Both the position numbers and the translations under genes were made by a program. From Nocardia asiatica NBRC 100129 (lineage in GTDB: Bacteria; Actinomycetota; Actinomycetes; Mycobacteriales; Mycobacteriaceae): a stretch of 61,480 nt of DNA. The stretch lies in the NCBI RefSeq assembly GCF_000308415.1, contig NZ_BAFS01000469.1:1-61480 (forward strand), in the 5' to 3' direction. This document shows, piece by piece, positions 60,188 to 61,480 of this stretch. Each line of letters opens with the position of its first letter. Position 1 is the first letter of the stretch. The notes under the pieces were generated by a model. It worked only from the letters and a program-made list of their open reading frames with translations, made no database searches and was not told where the DNA came from.

Positions 60188-61413
60188 GCCAGGGCCGCGG
60201 TCGAGGGTGTGGTGTACCCGCGGATGGCCTCGTGAAGGTCTTGGGCGACGGGTGCTTGGGCATGGCGGTGCTCGCGGATCGCGGCGGTAACGGTATTCAT
60301 CCCCTCCATGATGGCCGTGATCCGCTGCTCGGTGGGAAGTTCCAGGACCGGAGAGAGTATTTCCCGCGCGCCTTCGAACTCGTCGCAGGCGATCCGGGAC
60401 AGGCTCAGCGAGACCCGAGCCAGGGCCTCGTCCCCGTAGGATCGGTGTTCGGGTGGACCGACAGTGTATTCGCCGATGGCATCCAGCGCCCACCGCTCGG
60501 CATGCTGGTGGTCACCAATCGCCTGATACGCGCAGCCCAGGTAGTAGGCCATCTTCGCGTGCGGGAATGTCAGAGCGCCACCGAACGCGGTCACCTCATC
60601 AGGCGCATCGCGTGCCTGCTCGGCGGCGGCAACGGTGCGCACCGCGGCGGAACGGGTAAGGCTGATATCACCGAGCCGACCAGCGCACCGTGCCTGCAAC
60701 GCAAACAGCCGGACCCGGTAGTCGCCCGGCGGCGCCGACCCGGCCGCGTCGTCGATGACGTCCAGTGCCGTGTGTGGCTGCGGAGACCATTCCGCGATCA
60801 GGGCCTTCGTGCCGGCCACCCACGCCCGCAATCCGGGATGCGCGGCTTCCTGGGCCAGCAGCTCGGCAGCCACGGCATGCCGCATCGCGGCCTCAGAATT
60901 CCCCGCCACATCATCGGTGAGTTCACCCAGCAGTTGGACCGCGACCGCCCCCAGCAGGGACAGTTCGCGCCGGCGCTGGAGTCGCCGCGCCTGATCCAGT
61001 TGCTGCGCGATCTGCTTCCGCACACGCAGCAGGTCGGTCAGCAGCGGCAGAGGCGGCCGGTGCACGTAACCACGTGCAATTCGGCTCAGATCACGCGTCA
61101 GGCCGTCTTGGGAGATCCCGACCACCGGTTCTTCGCTCACCCACCGCACAAGGTCCGTCGACTCCTGCGCTGCGGTGGTGAGCAGCCGCTGCAACGCGGC
61201 GTCGGTGGCCGCCGACAGCAGGGCCCCATCCGCCTGCAGAACGTCATCGAGGCGAGTGGCCATGTCCGTGGTCGGTGGCCGCTCTCCCTGCTCGATGTGA
61301 TGCAGGGTTGTCGGCGCATACACCGTCAGCGCGGCGAGAGCCTTGAGCGAGAGACCACGCCGCTCGCGCAGCCTACGCATCAACTCGCCGAATACGTTGT
61401 CACGGTCGATCAT
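60184..61413 (-). CDS. XRE regulator with TPR-like sensor region
   Basis: The 409-residue protein has an N-terminal helix-turn-helix (MRRLRERRGLSLKALAALTV, then the recognition helix TTLHHIEQGERPPT). A long helical repeat region follows (about residues 75-400) with TPR-like pairs such as AYYLGCAYQAIGDHQHAERW. It is typical of actinobacterial XRE/TPR regulators that sit beside biosynthetic genes. The ATG at 61413 was chosen over an upstream ATG at 61443. It is translated together with the APH-type enzyme. Confidence 0.83.
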   Translation of the reverse strand: MIDRDNVFGELMRRLRERRGLSLKALAALTVYAPTTLHHIEQGERPPTTDMATRLDDVLQADGALLSAATDAALQRLLTTAAQESTDLVRWVSEEPVVGISQDGLTRDLSRIARGYVHRPPLPLLTDLLRVRKQIAQQLDQARRLQRRRELSLLGAVAVQLLGELTDDVAGNSEAAMRHAVAAELLAQEAAHPGLRAWVAGTKALIAEWSPQPHTALDVIDDAAGSAPPGDYRVRLFALQARCAGRLGDISLTRSAAVRTVAAAEQARDAPDEVTAFGGALTFPHAKMAYYLGCAYQAIGDHQHAERWALDAIGEYTVGPPEHRSYGDEALARVSLSLSRIACDEFEGAREILSPVLELPTEQRITAIMEGMNTVTAAIREHRHAQAPVAQDLHEAIRGYTTPSTAALA

Positions 61414-61480
61414 CGGGCCTGCCCGACCGTCGCGAGGCAACACACGCGGCCCAGAAAATCGTCCCGGCGAACACCAGAAC

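Noticed and set aside
1..61480. tRNA, rRNA or riboswitch genes
   Set aside because: I saw no cloverleaf-like sequence with conserved T-loop or 3' end, and no known riboswitch core, in the gaps read on both strands.

Overview
The window looks like a high-GC mycolic-acid actinomycete, most likely Nocardia or a close relative. The grounds are very high GC with GTG and TTG starts, runs of genes coupled by ATGA or GTGA overlaps, cutinase-like envelope proteins, DUF4913, SCO6880-type transfer proteins and XRE/MmyB regulators. Genus is inferred from gene content only.

Region 1 (about 0.1-31.4 kb, minus strand) is one long co-directional transfer-type operon read right to left. It starts with a secreted Pro/Gly-rich protein, a cutinase-like hydrolase and two serine-hydrolase relatives that have lost their nucleophile. 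It continues with membrane and lipoprotein subunits, a pilin-like protein, a TrbL/VirB6-like protein, an SCO6880 protein, a VirB4-like ATPase, an NlpC/P60 peptidoglycan hydrolase, a lipoprotein, a run of seven small proteins with acidic tails, a TraG/VirD4 coupling ATPase and a duplicated DUF4913 protein. It ends with MBL-fold and GNAT cargo. No relaxase is visible. A 4.5-kb plus-strand insertion (two tyrosine recombinases, a small HTH protein, an HNH nuclease gene) splits the operon between the SCO6880 and virB4-like genes, with an 11-bp direct repeat near its two edges.

Region 2 (31.4-41.4 kb) is regulatory and accessory: a 35-aa hydrophobic peptide gene closed by a hairpin, palindromic operator candidates, an XRE/MmyB regulator, a frameshifted excisionase-like gene, an APH-type kinase, a STAND-like P-loop protein with Sel1 repeats, a small membrane protein, a decayed SGNH hydrolase, a uridine-kinase-like enzyme, a PfkB sugar kinase and a DNA-binding regulator.

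Region 3 (41.4-47.9 kb, plus strand) is the most interesting part. It encodes a 52-aa peptide that is almost wholly five copies of LK(A/S)G(V/L)RPDA. Around it lie a JmjC-like cupin with an H-x-G metal motif, a heme-oxygenase-fold diiron (HDO-type) protein, a membrane desaturase/hydroxylase, an amidinotransferase with an intact Asp-His-Cys triad and a stand-alone class II aminoacyl-tRNA-synthetase-like ligase. A hairpin followed by T residues sits right after the peptide gene. I read this as a candidate new class of multicore ribosomal peptide pathway acting on Lys, Arg, Pro or Asp of the repeat. The chemistry is inference.

Region 4 (47.9-61.4 kb, mainly minus strand) carries a TauD-type dioxygenase, a frameshifted AlkD-like gene, a dimethylargininase/arginine-deiminase-like enzyme, a truncated antiporter start, a SAM methyltransferase, an acyl-CoA dehydrogenase-like protein, two P450s, four unrecognised small proteins, an APH-type kinase and an XRE regulator. 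It could be a second half of the region 3 pathway or a separate metabolic cluster.
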